Made by a program: the position numbers and the translations under genes | Shown here: piece after piece, positions 9,116-18,543 of the stretch | Layout: the number at the start of each line of letters is the position of its first letter | Numbering within the stretch: the first letter of the stretch is position 1 | From: Fodinibius sediminis | GTDB taxonomy: Bacteria; Bacteroidota; Rhodothermia; Balneolales; Balneolaceae | Length of the DNA stretch: 64,000 nucleotides | Direction: 5' to 3' | Assembly (NCBI RefSeq): GCF_900182555.1 | Contig: NZ_FXTH01000013.1 | Span: forward strand, 100,150 to 164,149 | The notes under the pieces: model-generated | Database searches by the model: none | Told to the model about the DNA's origin: nothing | Seen by the model: only the letters and a program-made list of their open reading frames with translations

Positions 9116-10612
9116 ATGGTTTATATATCTAATCTTTCCGATCATGAAGACCAAAAAGTAACGCTCAAAGGATGGATTTATAATTCCCGCAGCAGCAAGA
9201 ATCTTTTTTTCCTGGAGGTCCGTGATGGATCAGGCATCTGCCAGTGCGTGGTAGCCAAAGACAGTGTTTCTGAAGAGGCCTGGGAGGCTGCGGATTCGCT
9301 GCGTCAGGAAAGCTCCCTGGAGATTACCGGAATTGTGGTTGAGGATGAGCGCAGCATTGGCGGGTATGAATTGCAGGTTACCAATTTGGAGGTAATTCAG
9401 ATTGCCGAAGATTATCCCATCACCCCCAAGGAGCACGGCGTCGATTTTCTGATGGAGAACCGGCATCTCTGGCTGCGAAGCCAACGGCAGTGGGCGGCGA
9501 TGCGCGTACGCAACGAAATTATCTATGCTATACATATGTTCTTCCAGGAGCGGGGGTTTGTGCAGATGGATGCCCCCATTTTTACAGGAAATGCGGCCGA
9601 GGGTACGACCAACCTTTTTGAGACGGCCTACTTTGATGAGGAGGCCTACCTTACCCAGTCGGGACAGCTCTATGGGGAGGCCATGGCGATGGCCCACGGC
9701 CTGATTTACACTTTTGGACCAACCTTCAGGGCCGAAAAGAGCAAGACCCGCCGCCACTTAACGGAGTTCTGGATGATCGAGCCGGAAATGGCGTTTTATG
9801 ACCTCAATATGAATATGGAACTGGCGGAGGATTTTATAAAATTTGTCGTTAATCGGGTGTTGGAGCGGCGTCACAGCGAGCTTGAGATTCTGGAACGCGA
9901 TACTGAGAAGCTGAAGAAAACAGTTGCTGACGACTTTCCGCGCATTTCCTATACTGAAGCGGTGGAGACACTCAGAAGCGATAAGATGGCAAAGATGCTT
10001 GATCAGATGGTCGAAGATCGAGAGCAGAAGCGGGAGGAACTTAAGCAAGAGCGTGAAGAGCTTAAGAAAGAGCATGGGCAGGCCAAAAAATGGCGCAAGG
10101 CCCAGATCGACCAGCGTGTCAAAGATATTGGTGGCCGTCTGGACCAGATTGAAGAGGATCTGCGCAATATTCCGGACTGGCGTGATTCAGCTCTGAATTT
10201 TGAGTGGGGCGAAGATTTTGGAGGCAGTGACGAAACGCTGCTGACCATGCAGTACGATACGCCGGTCCTGGTGCACCGGTATCCTGCAGAGATAAAAGCT
10301 TTTTACATGAAGCGTGACCCGGAAGATGAGAAGCTGGCCCTGGCTGTCGACATGCTGGCTCCGGAGGGATACGGCGAGATTATAGGAGGCAGTGAACGCG
10401 AGGCAGACCTGGAAACACTGAGAAAGCGACTGACCGAGCACGGTCTTTCCGAAGAGGTCTTTGGATGGTACCTTGACCTCAGGAAATACGGGAGTGTACC
10501 GCATTCGGGCTTCGGTCTCGGACTGGAGCGAACGGTGGCCTGGCTCTGCGGGCTGGACCATGTGCGCGAGACAATCCCCTTTCCTCGCATGATGGGACGA
10601 CTGACCCCCTGA
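9116..10612 (+). CDS. asnS: Asparaginyl-tRNA synthetase
   Basis: A 498-residue class IIb synthetase that charges tRNA-Asn. An N-terminal OB-fold anticodon-binding domain (about 1-100) is followed by the catalytic core. Class II motif 2 is [20 protein letters not shown] and motif 3 is [16 protein letters not shown]. At 498 residues it is longer than the usual 430-470: about residues 295-350 form a highly charged, probably coiled-coil insertion rich in E, K, Q and R ([19 protein letters not shown] and onwards) within the catalytic domain. The rest of the enzyme looks intact and functional. Confidence 0.94.
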   Translation: MVYISNLSDHEDQKVTLKGWIYNSRSSKNLFFLEVRDGSGICQCVVAKDSVSEEAWEAADSLRQESSLEITGIVVEDERSIGGYELQVTNLEVIQIAEDYPITPKEHGVDFLMENRHLWLRSQRQWAAMRVRNEIIYAIHMFFQERGFVQMDAPIFTGNAAEGTTNLFETAYFDEEAYLTQSGQLYGEAMAMAHGLIYTFGPTFRAEKSKTRRHLTEFWMIEPEMAFYDLNMNMELAEDFIKFVVNRVLERRHSELEILERDTEKLKKTVADDFPRISYTEAVETLRSDKMAKMLDQMVEDREQKREELKQEREELKKEHGQAKKWRKAQIDQRVKDIGGRLDQIEEDLRNIPDWRDSALNFEWGEDFGGSDETLLTMQYDTPVLVHRYPAEIKAFYMKRDPEDEKLALAVDMLAPEGYGEIIGGSEREADLETLRKRLTEHGLSEEVFGWYLDLRKYGSVPHSGFGLGLERTVAWLCGLDHVRETIPFPRMMGRLTP

Positions 10613-10641
10613 TTCCTAATCCATAACCGATAAACGAGCAC

Positions 10642-11709
10642 TTGGCCAAGAAGACCAGTATAGAGCGGTATTCGGAGCTCCTGAAAGAATTAAAGTCAGG
10701 AGATCGGAAAGCTGTATATTTTTTCTTCGGTGAGGAGGAGTTCTTCCTGGACAAACTACAGGAAACGGTCGAAGGACTGGTGCCCGAGGATCAAAAGGAC
10801 TTTAATTTTGATCTGCTCTATGGGCGGGATATAACAGTGGAAAAGCTCCTGTCCATAATCCGCAGCTATCCCATGATGGCGGAACAGCGGGTTGTAATTC
10901 TACGGGACTTCCACCAGCTGAGCAGCTACACCCCGGGTCAGGATAGCACTTACGAGGGCAGTGTGAACGATTTGATTCCGTATTTGCAGCAGCCCAACCC
11001 AAGTACGCTTTTCGTATGCATCGATCCCAAAAAGCCCGCTGGGAACACAAAGATTGGAAAAGCACTTAAAAAGAGTAAAGATACTGGTGTTCATGAATTT
11101 AAAGAGGTGCCCGATTACCGGTTGCCGGACTGGATTATCAGCTGGGCCCGGAGTGAGCATTCCAAAAAGATAGAGCCACCGGCGGCCCAGATGCTGGCGC
11201 AATATGTGGGCAACAGTTTGCAGTTACTGTCCACTGAAATAGATAAGGTGTGCACTTTTGTGGACACTTCCGATACGGTAAAAGAAAGCCATATAAAAAA
11301 AATAATCGGTCTTTATCGCGAATATTCGGTGTTTGAGCTCAAAGACGCCATGATTTCGCGGAATCTGGACAAGTCCCTGTTTATTGCGGAACAGATGTTG
11401 CAACACTCTAAGACGAACACGGGAGAAATTATTCGTTCCGTGGGGTTCTTTTATAATCTGTTTTCAAATATCTGGCAGATTCAGCGTCTGTCCGCACAGG
11501 GTAATAGCAAAAAACAAGTTCAAGACACGCTGGGTATCAGCAGCAGCTGGTACTTTAACAAGCTGTGGAAAGACGCTTCAGCCTTCAGGCTGTCGGAAAT
11601 GCCACGAATATTTGAAGCACTGTTGGATGCCGACCGAGCAGCAAAAGGCTTTTCAACAATGGACCCCGCCACGATCCTTCTCCTGATGATAAAACGGATC
11701 ATCGACTGA
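10642..11709 (+). CDS. holA: DNA polymerase III delta subunit
   Basis: A 355-residue clamp-loader subunit that opens the sliding clamp for DNA replication. The start is TTG (LAKKTSIERY). Family landmarks are VYFFFGEEEFFLDK near residue 25 (the Walker A-like region without a functional P-loop), a central AAA+ core, and a C-terminal collar domain with helical segments. The length fits the family (about 340). It follows asnS by 29 bases and may be co-transcribed. Confidence 0.88.
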   Translation: MAKKTSIERYSELLKELKSGDRKAVYFFFGEEEFFLDKLQETVEGLVPEDQKDFNFDLLYGRDITVEKLLSIIRSYPMMAEQRVVILRDFHQLSSYTPGQDSTYEGSVNDLIPYLQQPNPSTLFVCIDPKKPAGNTKIGKALKKSKDTGVHEFKEVPDYRLPDWIISWARSEHSKKIEPPAAQMLAQYVGNSLQLLSTEIDKVCTFVDTSDTVKESHIKKIIGLYREYSVFELKDAMISRNLDKSLFIAEQMLQHSKTNTGEIIRSVGFFYNLFSNIWQIQRLSAQGNSKKQVQDTLGISSSWYFNKLWKDASAFRLSEMPRIFEALLDADRAAKGFSTMDPATILLLMIKRIID

Positions 11710-11771
11710 TACCTCTGACGGTCGTCGATGAAAACTAAAATTGTCATTTGGAAAAAACTTAGGGTCAAACT

Positions 11772-12386
11772 ATGGAAGCGATATCCAGAGCTAAACTGCA
11801 ACAGCTTTCTGATGAAGATTTAATGGAGCATTTTCAATCTGGCTATGAGGAAGCATTTAATCTGTTAGTTGAAAGATATCAGGATCGATTACATAATTTT
11901 CTGTACCGCTATACACACAATCACCAGGACTGCGAGGATTTGGTGCAGGAAACCTTCTTCCGGGTTTTTCGAAGCCGACATTCCTACGAGCGCATCGCTA
12001 AGTTTTCTACCTGGATGTATACCATCGCGATAAACCTGGCGAAAAGTCTGTATAAGAAGAAAAAAAGAATGACAACGGTGACCATTCACAAGGATCCTGA
12101 CGACTCGGAGGATCGCCCCATGAAACTCGAAGATGACCGTATCTTGCCTGACGACTCGCTGCACGAAAAGATGTGTATGGATGAGCTCGAGAAGGCCCTG
12201 ATGGAACTGAGCGAAGACTTCCGTGAGGTCGTGGTGCTGCGTGATATTCAGCAGCTGTCGTATGAGGAAATTGCTGATATTGCGGACCTTCCCATGGGAA
12301 CGGTAAAGTCACGTATCAACCGCGGACGAGCTCACCTGCAGGAACTCCTGGAAAATCACGTTTATCCGGGAACAATTTCTGCGTAG
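11772..12386 (+). CDS. ECF-type RNA polymerase sigma factor
   Basis: A 204-residue sigma-70 family factor with only regions 2 and 4. Region 2 is seen in ERYQDRLHNFLYRYTHN and DLVQETFFRVFRSR, with the -10 contact stretch FSTWMYTIAINLAKS. Region 4 has LSEDFREVVVLRDIQQLSYEEIADI and the recognition helix MGTVKSRINRGRAHL. It would direct polymerase to a stress regulon. A small acidic protein follows after a hairpin; this pairing resembles sigma/anti-sigma loci, but the partner lacks the HxxxCxxC zinc motif. Confidence 0.92.
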   Translation: MEAISRAKLQQLSDEDLMEHFQSGYEEAFNLLVERYQDRLHNFLYRYTHNHQDCEDLVQETFFRVFRSRHSYERIAKFSTWMYTIAINLAKSLYKKKKRMTTVTIHKDPDDSEDRPMKLEDDRILPDDSLHEKMCMDELEKALMELSEDFREVVVLRDIQQLSYEEIADIADLPMGTVKSRINRGRAHLQELLENHVYPGTISA

Positions 12387-12395
12387 ATCCGGTAT

Positions 12396-12437
12396 GAGGG
12401 TAATAGATGAACTTGTTAAACATTTATTACCCTCTTT
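12396..12437 (+). terminator. Hairpin between the sigma factor and the small ORF
   Basis: A 10-bp perfect inverted repeat (GAGGGTAATA/TATTACCCTC) spans a 19-base loop, with a short CTTTCTT tract after it. The right arm ends six bases before the next ATG. It can act as a terminator or attenuator and would occlude ribosome access to the small gene. Confidence 0.6.
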
Positions 12438-12440
12438 CTT

Positions 12441-12686
12441 ATGGATCTCACTGAATTTGACCGTGATGAAATACTCACAAATTTTCTTACGGATTACATA
12501 GATGGAACGCTGGGCCGCGCGGAGCGTAGATCGTTTGAGGAGTACCTGGCGAACAACGTGAAAGAACGTAAGTTTGTACGTAAAGCCATCGAAGGCAAGA
12601 AAGCGTTGTCACAACTGGCAGAAGGCATGAAGTCTGCCGCAGGTAATACCAGTCTTTCCTCGCTCACAGCTACCGATGAGCACTAA
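12441..12686 (+). CDS. Small sigma-linked protein, possible anti-sigma partner
   Basis: An 81-residue soluble protein with a helical, charged N-terminal half (LTNFLTDYIDGTLGRAERRSFEEYL), the pattern seen in the N-terminal domain of many anti-sigma factors. There are no cysteines and no membrane segment, so it is not a classical zinc anti-sigma factor. It sits 54 bases after an ECF sigma gene, with an inverted repeat ending just before its start codon. Its last 17 bases overlap the end of purC on the opposite strand. Function is inferred from position only. Confidence 0.65.
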   Translation: MDLTEFDRDEILTNFLTDYIDGTLGRAERRSFEEYLANNVKERKFVRKAIEGKKALSQLAEGMKSAAGNTSLSSLTATDEH

Positions 12687-13638
12687 AGATCTTTTCGAGT
12701 TCCCGGTTCAGATTTTCAAGCTGGATGGGAGTGGGGTCAAATGATTTCCCGGTAAGCTTGCCAAAAAGTTCGGCATACCGCTCAAAGACTTTTTTCCGCA
12801 ATGTATCCGGCAGGTCGGGAAGCGTCTGTCCCTCTTTTCCCTGGAAATGGTGATCCATCAGCCATTCTCTGAGAAATTCCTTGGATAACTGTTTCTGGGG
12901 TTTCCCCTCTTTCAGGCGCTGTTCGTATTCATCCGCGTAGAAGTAGCGTGATGAATCAGCGGTGTGTACTTCATCTATAAGCGTGAGTTCACCATTATAG
13001 AGCCCAAACTCATATTTGGTATCCACCAGGATCAGTCCCTGTTCGCGGGCTATCTGCTGACCTCGTTCAAAGATCTGGAAGGCCCTGGTTCTGATTTCTT
13101 CCCAGAGGTCGGGAGCCACAATTTCGCGTTCCAGGATCTCCTGTTCGGAAATATCCTCGTCATGTCCCTCCTCTGCCTTGGTGGCTGGTGTCAGGATCGG
13201 TTCTTCAAATCGTTGGTTCTCGACCATCCCTTCGGGCAGGTCCACCCCGCAGAGTACCCGTTTGCCGGATTGGTAGACCCGGGCAGCATGGCCGGTGAGG
13301 CAGGCCCGGATTACAACTTCAATAGGTATGGGGGTGCATTTTTTGGCAATGGTCACATTGGGGTGGGGCACATCAATAATATGCGTGGAAACAAGATCGT
13401 CCACCTTGCCGAAGGAAAAGGCTGCCAGCTTATTGAGAATTTGTCCCTTATAGGGAATGGCTTGTTTCATGATATGGTCGAAGGCAGAAATGCGATCGGA
13501 AGCCACGATTCCCAGCTTATCCTCCCCGAGGGCATAGACGTCGCGGACCTTGCCACGATAAGGGGGCGCTCCCCCCGGCACGTCAGTTTGGATTATGCAA
13601 TTGTCGAGCACTTCGCTTGTTATGGGAGAATTATCCAC
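12670..13638 (-). CDS. purC: Phosphoribosylaminoimidazole-succinocarboxamide synthase
   Basis: A 322-residue SAICAR synthetase, the step of purine synthesis that joins aspartate to CAIR using ATP. Landmarks are YRGKVRDVYALG and IVASDRISAFDHIMKQ near the N-terminus, CTPIPIEVVIRACLTG in the middle and LVDTKYEFGL and LIDEVHTADSSRYF in the aspartate site. It is the longer form (about 300 residues) rather than the 237-residue E. coli type. It converges on the small sigma-linked gene and diverges from crtB. Confidence 0.95.
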   Translation of the reverse strand: MDNSPITSEVLDNCIIQTDVPGGAPPYRGKVRDVYALGEDKLGIVASDRISAFDHIMKQAIPYKGQILNKLAAFSFGKVDDLVSTHIIDVPHPNVTIAKKCTPIPIEVVIRACLTGHAARVYQSGKRVLCGVDLPEGMVENQRFEEPILTPATKAEEGHDEDISEQEILEREIVAPDLWEEIRTRAFQIFERGQQIAREQGLILVDTKYEFGLYNGELTLIDEVHTADSSRYFYADEYEQRLKEGKPQKQLSKEFLREWLMDHHFQGKEGQTLPDLPDTLRKKVFERYAELFGKLTGKSFDPTPIQLENLNRELEKIFSAHR

Positions 13639-13816
13639 GGTAGAAATATTGGTTTAAATATTAACAGGCTGGAAAATCGAAAAAAGTTGATAAGAATTGA
13701 AATATATCTTGGATTTCTTCTCTATAGACAAATGTTAAGATTTAAAATCATAAAGGAACTATTCCCATCATTTTTTACATTGAATATGAGTAACTATTGA
13801 ATGTAATATCATTTCG

Positions 13817-14794
13817 ATGAATGATTTTCTGCGCATACCCTATACGCTGATCCGGCCGCTTTACCGGCGTACCTCCTTCCATCGGTCGGTGATTGACGAG
13901 GTCGGTGACGAGCGCCTGCAGCAAGCTTATGCCCGCTGCCGGCAGATCACGCGCAAACATGCCAAGACATTCTATATGGCTACGCGGTTTCTGCCAAACC
14001 ACAAACAGCGCGGGATATTTGCTATCTACAGTCTCTGCCGATATGTCGATGATCTGGTGGATGAAGCGGAAGATCTGGTGGAAAATCATCAGCTGAGCCG
14101 TGGTGATATTGAGAGACGGTTGGATGCATGGAAACAGAAGCTGCGCGATACCTATGACGGGAAGTCGTTTGACAATCCCATTCTCATTGCTTTCTCGGAT
14201 GTACTGCGGCGTCATCATATTCCCATCGAACTGCCCTTTGAGCTGATGGATGGGGTTTGCATGGATCTTTTTAAAAACAGGTACGCCTCCTTTGACGAAT
14301 TGTATGACTATTCATTCAAGGTGGCTTCTATTGTTGGACTGATGACCACCCGGGTATTTGGGTACCGGTCCAACGAAGCCCTTGGATATGCGGTTGATCT
14401 CGGAATTGCTATGCAGCTGACAAATATTCTCAGGGACGTGGGGGAGGATCTTAAAAAGGATCGGATTTACCTGCCCCAGGATGAACTGAAAAAATTTGGA
14501 GTGAGCGAGTCCGATCTTTTTAATCATCAGCTCACGGAAGCCGTTCGTGCTTTGCTCTCTTACCAGATCGAGCGGGCACGGCGCTACTACGAACGCTCTG
14601 ACAAGGGGATTGTTATGCTTTCCGAAGACAGCCGGCTGCCGGTGTACCTGGCTCATTACAACTACAGCCGCATTCTGAATAAGATCGAAGAGAATAATTA
14701 TAACGTCTTTGATTTTCGTGCCTACCTCAATACCACCGAGAAACTCTTTATTATTCCCCAGCTTTTTTATCGAACAGCGATGTCGAGCTCATGA
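13817..14794 (+). CDS. crtB: Phytoene/squalene synthase family protein
   Basis: A 325-residue trans-isoprenyl diphosphate synthase that condenses two GGPP (or FPP) head to head. The first aspartate-rich motif is YVDDLVDEAED (about residue 77) and the second NILRDVGEDLKKDRIYLP (about 205). The FYMATRFLP and QLTNILRDV segments match bacterial phytoene synthases. No carotenoid desaturase or cyclase gene is adjacent, so the pathway is unlinked here. A squalene/HpnD-like activity is the main alternative. Confidence 0.87.
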   Translation: MNDFLRIPYTLIRPLYRRTSFHRSVIDEVGDERLQQAYARCRQITRKHAKTFYMATRFLPNHKQRGIFAIYSLCRYVDDLVDEAEDLVENHQLSRGDIERRLDAWKQKLRDTYDGKSFDNPILIAFSDVLRRHHIPIELPFELMDGVCMDLFKNRYASFDELYDYSFKVASIVGLMTTRVFGYRSNEALGYAVDLGIAMQLTNILRDVGEDLKKDRIYLPQDELKKFGVSESDLFNHQLTEAVRALLSYQIERARRYYERSDKGIVMLSEDSRLPVYLAHYNYSRILNKIEENNYNVFDFRAYLNTTEKLFIIPQLFYRTAMSSS

Positions 14795-14888
14795 TGGGGA
14801 ATACTTTGCCTCACTATTTACACTAAAGAGTCCTAACTGTTATATTCCCTGTAAATATCGAGTGCTCATTAATTTTTAGAGGAATGTG

Positions 14889-15602
14889 ATGAACAAGGAG
14901 ATAAAAAAATGGCGGAGCCCCAGCCTGGGAAGGGATATGGAACTGGTCATCTATGGAACCTCGGGCACGCCTATCCTGGGCTTTCCCACACGAGGGGCCT
15001 CCTGTTACCAGTGGGGGGAATTCGGGATGGTAAATGCGATCTCTTACCAGATCGAAAATGGCTATAACCAGCTTTTTTGCGTTTCCTCGATTGACGGGGA
15101 AAGTTTTTTAAATAAACATGCCACTCCCCGGCAGCGGCTGGTGCGCCATCATCAGTATGAATTATACTTGGTAGAGGAAGTGGTGCCCTACATTGAAGAG
15201 CACAACGCCATTGATTATTTAATCGTAGCCGGTACCGATCTGGGGGGATACCATGCCATCAATACAGCACTGAAGTATCCGTTCGTTTTTGATAAAGCTA
15301 TCGGGATGAGTGGCATTTATGATATTAAAGGTTTCCTGCACGGTTATTATGAGGATGACGTCTATTACAATAATCCCACGGACTATATTCCCAACCTGAG
15401 TCGACAGTCGCTGCTGGACAAGATACGGGATATTGACTTCCGGCTGGTGAGCTACAGCCGGGATCCGCGCATTGACTATGCCCGCCGGATGAGTAATGTA
15501 TTCCGTATGAAGTTTATCAGGCATGAGCTGGATATCTGGGACAAGGATACGGACCAGGAGTGGGACCAGTGGCAGCAGATGCTTAAAACTCATATTATTT
15601 AA
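14889..15602 (+). CDS. Esterase-family alpha/beta hydrolase with Asp at the nucleophile position
   Basis: A 237-residue protein of the putative esterase (esterase D-like) family, with alpha/beta-hydrolase layout. The usual nucleophile elbow reads GxSxG in family members, but here it is AGTDLGGYHA, with Asp117 where Ser is expected (codon at 15237). The start ATG at 14889 is chosen over GTG 14886 because AGAGGA lies at the right distance. It lies 6 bases before accC, so the two may be one operon. It may be a pseudo-enzyme or use Asp as in haloalkane dehalogenases; neither can be told from sequence. Confidence 0.75.
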   Translation: MNKEIKKWRSPSLGRDMELVIYGTSGTPILGFPTRGASCYQWGEFGMVNAISYQIENGYNQLFCVSSIDGESFLNKHATPRQRLVRHHQYELYLVEEVVPYIEEHNAIDYLIVAGTDLGGYHAINTALKYPFVFDKAIGMSGIYDIKGFLHGYYEDDVYYNNPTDYIPNLSRQSLLDKIRDIDFRLVSYSRDPRIDYARRMSNVFRMKFIRHELDIWDKDTDQEWDQWQQMLKTHII

Positions 15603-15608
15603 CACCTT

Positions 15609-17111
15609 ATGGCTGATATTTCAAAGATTTTAGTAGCCAACCGGGGGGAGATAGCTTCCCGGATTATGCGCACATGCAAAGAGCTGGGGAAAAAGACCGT
15701 GGCGGTGTACTCCACGCCCGATGCCGAGGCACCCCATGTCCTGATGGCCGATGAATCGATACATATCGGCCCGGCAGCTTCCTCGGAGAGTTACCTGGTG
15801 ATTGACCGTATCATACGGGCGGCCAGGGAATCCGGGGCCGATGCCATTCACCCGGGGTACGGGTTTTTAAGTGAGAATGCCGACTTCAGCCGCCGGTGCC
15901 GCGAGGAGGGGCTCGTCTTTATCGGTCCGGGGCCCGAAGCGATCCGAACGATGGGAGATAAGACCGCTGCCCGCAAGCTGATGAGCCAAGCCGACGTCCC
16001 GTTTCCACCGGGTACCAAAAATGAGCTGAAGGATATTGATAAGGCAAAGCAGGTTGCCGATGAGATTGGCTATCCTGTGCTGGTCAAGGCAGCGGCCGGC
16101 GGCGGTGGAAAAGGAATGAGAATTGTGGAAGACGAACAGGCATTCCGGGCCGGCATCAAAGCGGCGAAATCGGAAGCCCGCAACGCCTTTGGCGATGACC
16201 GCGTCTATATTGAAAAATACCTGGTGGAGCCCCGGCATGTGGAATTTCAGATAATGGCCGATGAGCATGGCAATGTGCTGCATATTTTTGACCGGGAGTG
16301 TTCCATACAGCGCCGGCACCAGAAAGTGATTGAGGAGGCACCTTGTCCCATGCTGACGCCAGAGCTGCGTTCCGAGATGGCACAGGCGGCCATTTCTGCA
16401 GCACGTGCCGTGGATTATGTGGGTGCAGGGACTATCGAGTTCCTGGTTGACGCAGATCGCAACTTTTATTTTCTGGAGATGAACACCCGGCTGCAGGTGG
16501 AGCACCCGGTAACGGAGCTTGTTACGGGGCTGGATCTGGTAGCGCTTCAGCTATGGGTGGCAGAAGGCAAGGCGTTACCCTTTGGGCAGGAGGATATACG
16601 GCTGGATGGTCATGCGATTGAATGCCGTATTTATGCCGAAGATCCACGCGAAGATTTCCTTCCCAGTACGGGGACCCTGACCAAGCATCGTATCCCGGCA
16701 GGCAACGGTATCCGGGTCGACGCCGGGGTGGAAGAGGGCCAGACGATCACCATCAATTATGATCCGATGATATCCAAGCTCTGTGCCCACGGCAAAGACC
16801 GGGATCACGCCATCCGCCGCATGTTGCGGGCCCTGGATGAATATGAGATAGCCGGCTGCCGTACAACCATCCCGTTTTGTAAATATGTTCTTACTCACGA
16901 GAGCTTTGTGAATGGCATGTACGATACCCATTTTGTGGGCGACCATTTTAGTACCGGGATACTGGATGAATTTCAGCAGATGCCTTCCGAGGTACAGGCG
17001 CTGGCAGCCTCTCTGTTAAAAGAGGCCGGCAATGGAAATCTTTCCCCGGATCACCCACCGGCATCCTCAGGCGGCGGGACCTCGGAATGGTGGAAACGAA
17101 GAAAAAAATAA
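15609..17111 (+). CDS. accC: Biotin carboxylase subunit (acyl-CoA carboxylase type)
   Basis: A 500-residue ATP-grasp enzyme that carboxylates biotin on a separate carrier. Landmarks are ILVANRGEIASRIMRT at the N-terminus, ADAIHPGYGFLSENADF, the glycine-rich ATP lid AAAGGGGKGMRIV and the catalytic EMNTRLQVEHPVTE. There is no MKM biotin-carrier motif; the last ~50 residues are a Gly/Ser/Pro-rich tail ending in WWKRRKK. Fatty acid ACC versus propionyl-CoA-type carboxylase cannot be decided because neither the carrier nor the carboxyltransferase is next to it. Confidence 0.92.
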   Translation: MADISKILVANRGEIASRIMRTCKELGKKTVAVYSTPDAEAPHVLMADESIHIGPAASSESYLVIDRIIRAARESGADAIHPGYGFLSENADFSRRCREEGLVFIGPGPEAIRTMGDKTAARKLMSQADVPFPPGTKNELKDIDKAKQVADEIGYPVLVKAAAGGGGKGMRIVEDEQAFRAGIKAAKSEARNAFGDDRVYIEKYLVEPRHVEFQIMADEHGNVLHIFDRECSIQRRHQKVIEEAPCPMLTPELRSEMAQAAISAARAVDYVGAGTIEFLVDADRNFYFLEMNTRLQVEHPVTELVTGLDLVALQLWVAEGKALPFGQEDIRLDGHAIECRIYAEDPREDFLPSTGTLTKHRIPAGNGIRVDAGVEEGQTITINYDPMISKLCAHGKDRDHAIRRMLRALDEYEIAGCRTTIPFCKYVLTHESFVNGMYDTHFVGDHFSTGILDEFQQMPSEVQALAASLLKEAGNGNLSPDHPPASSGGGTSEWWKRRKK

Positions 17112-17124
17112 CGGGCGGATTATT

Positions 17125-17478
17125 ATGAAAACACTGATTAGGATTGAAGAACTGGGAATCTTCGGGCTTTCCATCATTCTGTTTGCCCAGACTACCTTCG
17201 CCTGGTGGTGGTTTCCGCTGCTGTTGCTGGCACCTGACATCAGCATGGTAGGTTATTTGGCTAATCCCCGTATTGGTGCAGCGGTTTATAACCTTTTCCA
17301 CCATAAGGCGGTGGCAGTTGGTTGTATTATCGCCGGTTATCTGTTATCCATGCCGTGGGCAGGACTCGCAGGTATTATCATGCTGGGCCACGCAGCCATG
17401 GATCGGTTGCTGGGATTCGGGCTGAAGTACCCGGATTCGTTTCATCATACCCATCTCGGGCAAATTGGCCAATATTAA
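17125..17478 (+). CDS. DUF4260 membrane protein
   Basis: A 117-residue integral membrane protein with three or four hydrophobic segments (LSIILFAQTTFAWWWFPLLL, AVAVGCIIAGYLLSM, LAGIIMLGHAAMDRLLGF). The C-terminal GHAAMDRLLGFGLKYPDSFH and the NLFHHKA stretch are typical of DUF4260 proteins, whose function is unknown. The ATG at 17125 is preferred to an upstream in-frame ATG inside accC. It lies 13 bases after accC. Confidence 0.82.
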   Translation: MKTLIRIEELGIFGLSIILFAQTTFAWWWFPLLLLAPDISMVGYLANPRIGAAVYNLFHHKAVAVGCIIAGYLLSMPWAGLAGIIMLGHAAMDRLLGFGLKYPDSFHHTHLGQIGQY

Positions 17479-17607
17479 CACCAGGATTTATTATTTTAAA
17501 GTCTTCTGCTGACGGTTAATGCAGTACGGCCTGCCGACAGCTTTTGTTACAGGACCGTAATATCAGGACTGAATCACTTCCAATAGAATTCTATAAAAAA
17601 ATTCAAC

Positions 17608-18537
17608 GTGAAAAACAACGAACAAGGTCTTTTTACCCAACTCAAAAAACTGGATACTGAACAGCGTAACACCAATACCCGTGAGATCGATTTGGCCGAT
17701 TCACTTGAAATTGCCCGCCTGATTAATGCGGAAGATAAAAAGGTGGCGTTTGAGGTGGAAAAAAAACTGCCTGAGATTGCCAGGGGCATTGATCTGGTCA
17801 AGGAAGCGTTCGACAAGGGCGGACGGCTGATTTACGCAGGAGCGGGAACCAGCGGGCGGCTGGGAATACTGGATGCCTCGGAATGTCCACCTACCTTCGG
17901 GACCGACCCGGGTCAGGTAATAGGACTGATTGCCGGGGGAGAAGAAGCGGTTTTCCGGTCGCAGGAACGGGCCGAAGATTTTGAGTCCAACGGCCGTGAA
18001 GCACTGCAGGAGATCAACCTGGCTGCCGAGGATATTGTCTGCGGCATTGCCGCCAGCGGACGAACGCCTTATGTACACGGTGCCCTCAAAGAGGCCCGTG
18101 AAACCGGTTGCCATACCATTTTTGTCACCACGGTACCCGCCTCTCAAATTACCATTGAGGTGGATGTGATGATCGATATCCCGGTAGGCCCCGAAGTCAT
18201 CATGGGCAGCACCCGAATGAAGAGCGGGACAGCCCAGAAGATGGTGCTCAATATGCTGACGACGGGATCGATGATTCGCAAAGGCAAGGTCTATGAAAAT
18301 GTGATGGTGGATCTGCAGCTCTCCAACGAAAAACTTACGGAACGATCCAAGCGCATTGTCATGTCTTTTACCGGGATTGACTACCAGGAGGCCGGTGAAT
18401 GGCTCGAAAAGGCGGGGGGACATGTCAAAACGGCCCTGGTGATGATTCTGGGCGGATTGGATCGATCGGAAGCGGAGCAAAAACTGGCACAGCATGATGG
18501 CTTTATCCGGAAAGTGCTGCAGGAAACAAAGCAGTAA
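17608..18537 (+). CDS. murQ: N-acetylmuramic acid 6-phosphate etherase
   Basis: A 309-residue SIS-domain enzyme that cleaves the lactyl ether of MurNAc-6-P to give GlcNAc-6-P in peptidoglycan recycling. The signature is YAGAGTSGRLGILDASECPP (about residue 76). GLIAGGEEAV and VGPEVIMGSTRMKSGTAQKM are also family hallmarks. The start codon is GTG. No MurNAc transporter or anhydro-MurNAc kinase is adjacent; plsC follows 6 bases later and is probably co-transcribed. Confidence 0.94.
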   Translation: MKNNEQGLFTQLKKLDTEQRNTNTREIDLADSLEIARLINAEDKKVAFEVEKKLPEIARGIDLVKEAFDKGGRLIYAGAGTSGRLGILDASECPPTFGTDPGQVIGLIAGGEEAVFRSQERAEDFESNGREALQEINLAAEDIVCGIAASGRTPYVHGALKEARETGCHTIFVTTVPASQITIEVDVMIDIPVGPEVIMGSTRMKSGTAQKMVLNMLTTGSMIRKGKVYENVMVDLQLSNEKLTERSKRIVMSFTGIDYQEAGEWLEKAGGHVKTALVMILGGLDRSEAEQKLAQHDGFIRKVLQETKQ

Positions 18538-18543
18538 TGACTG

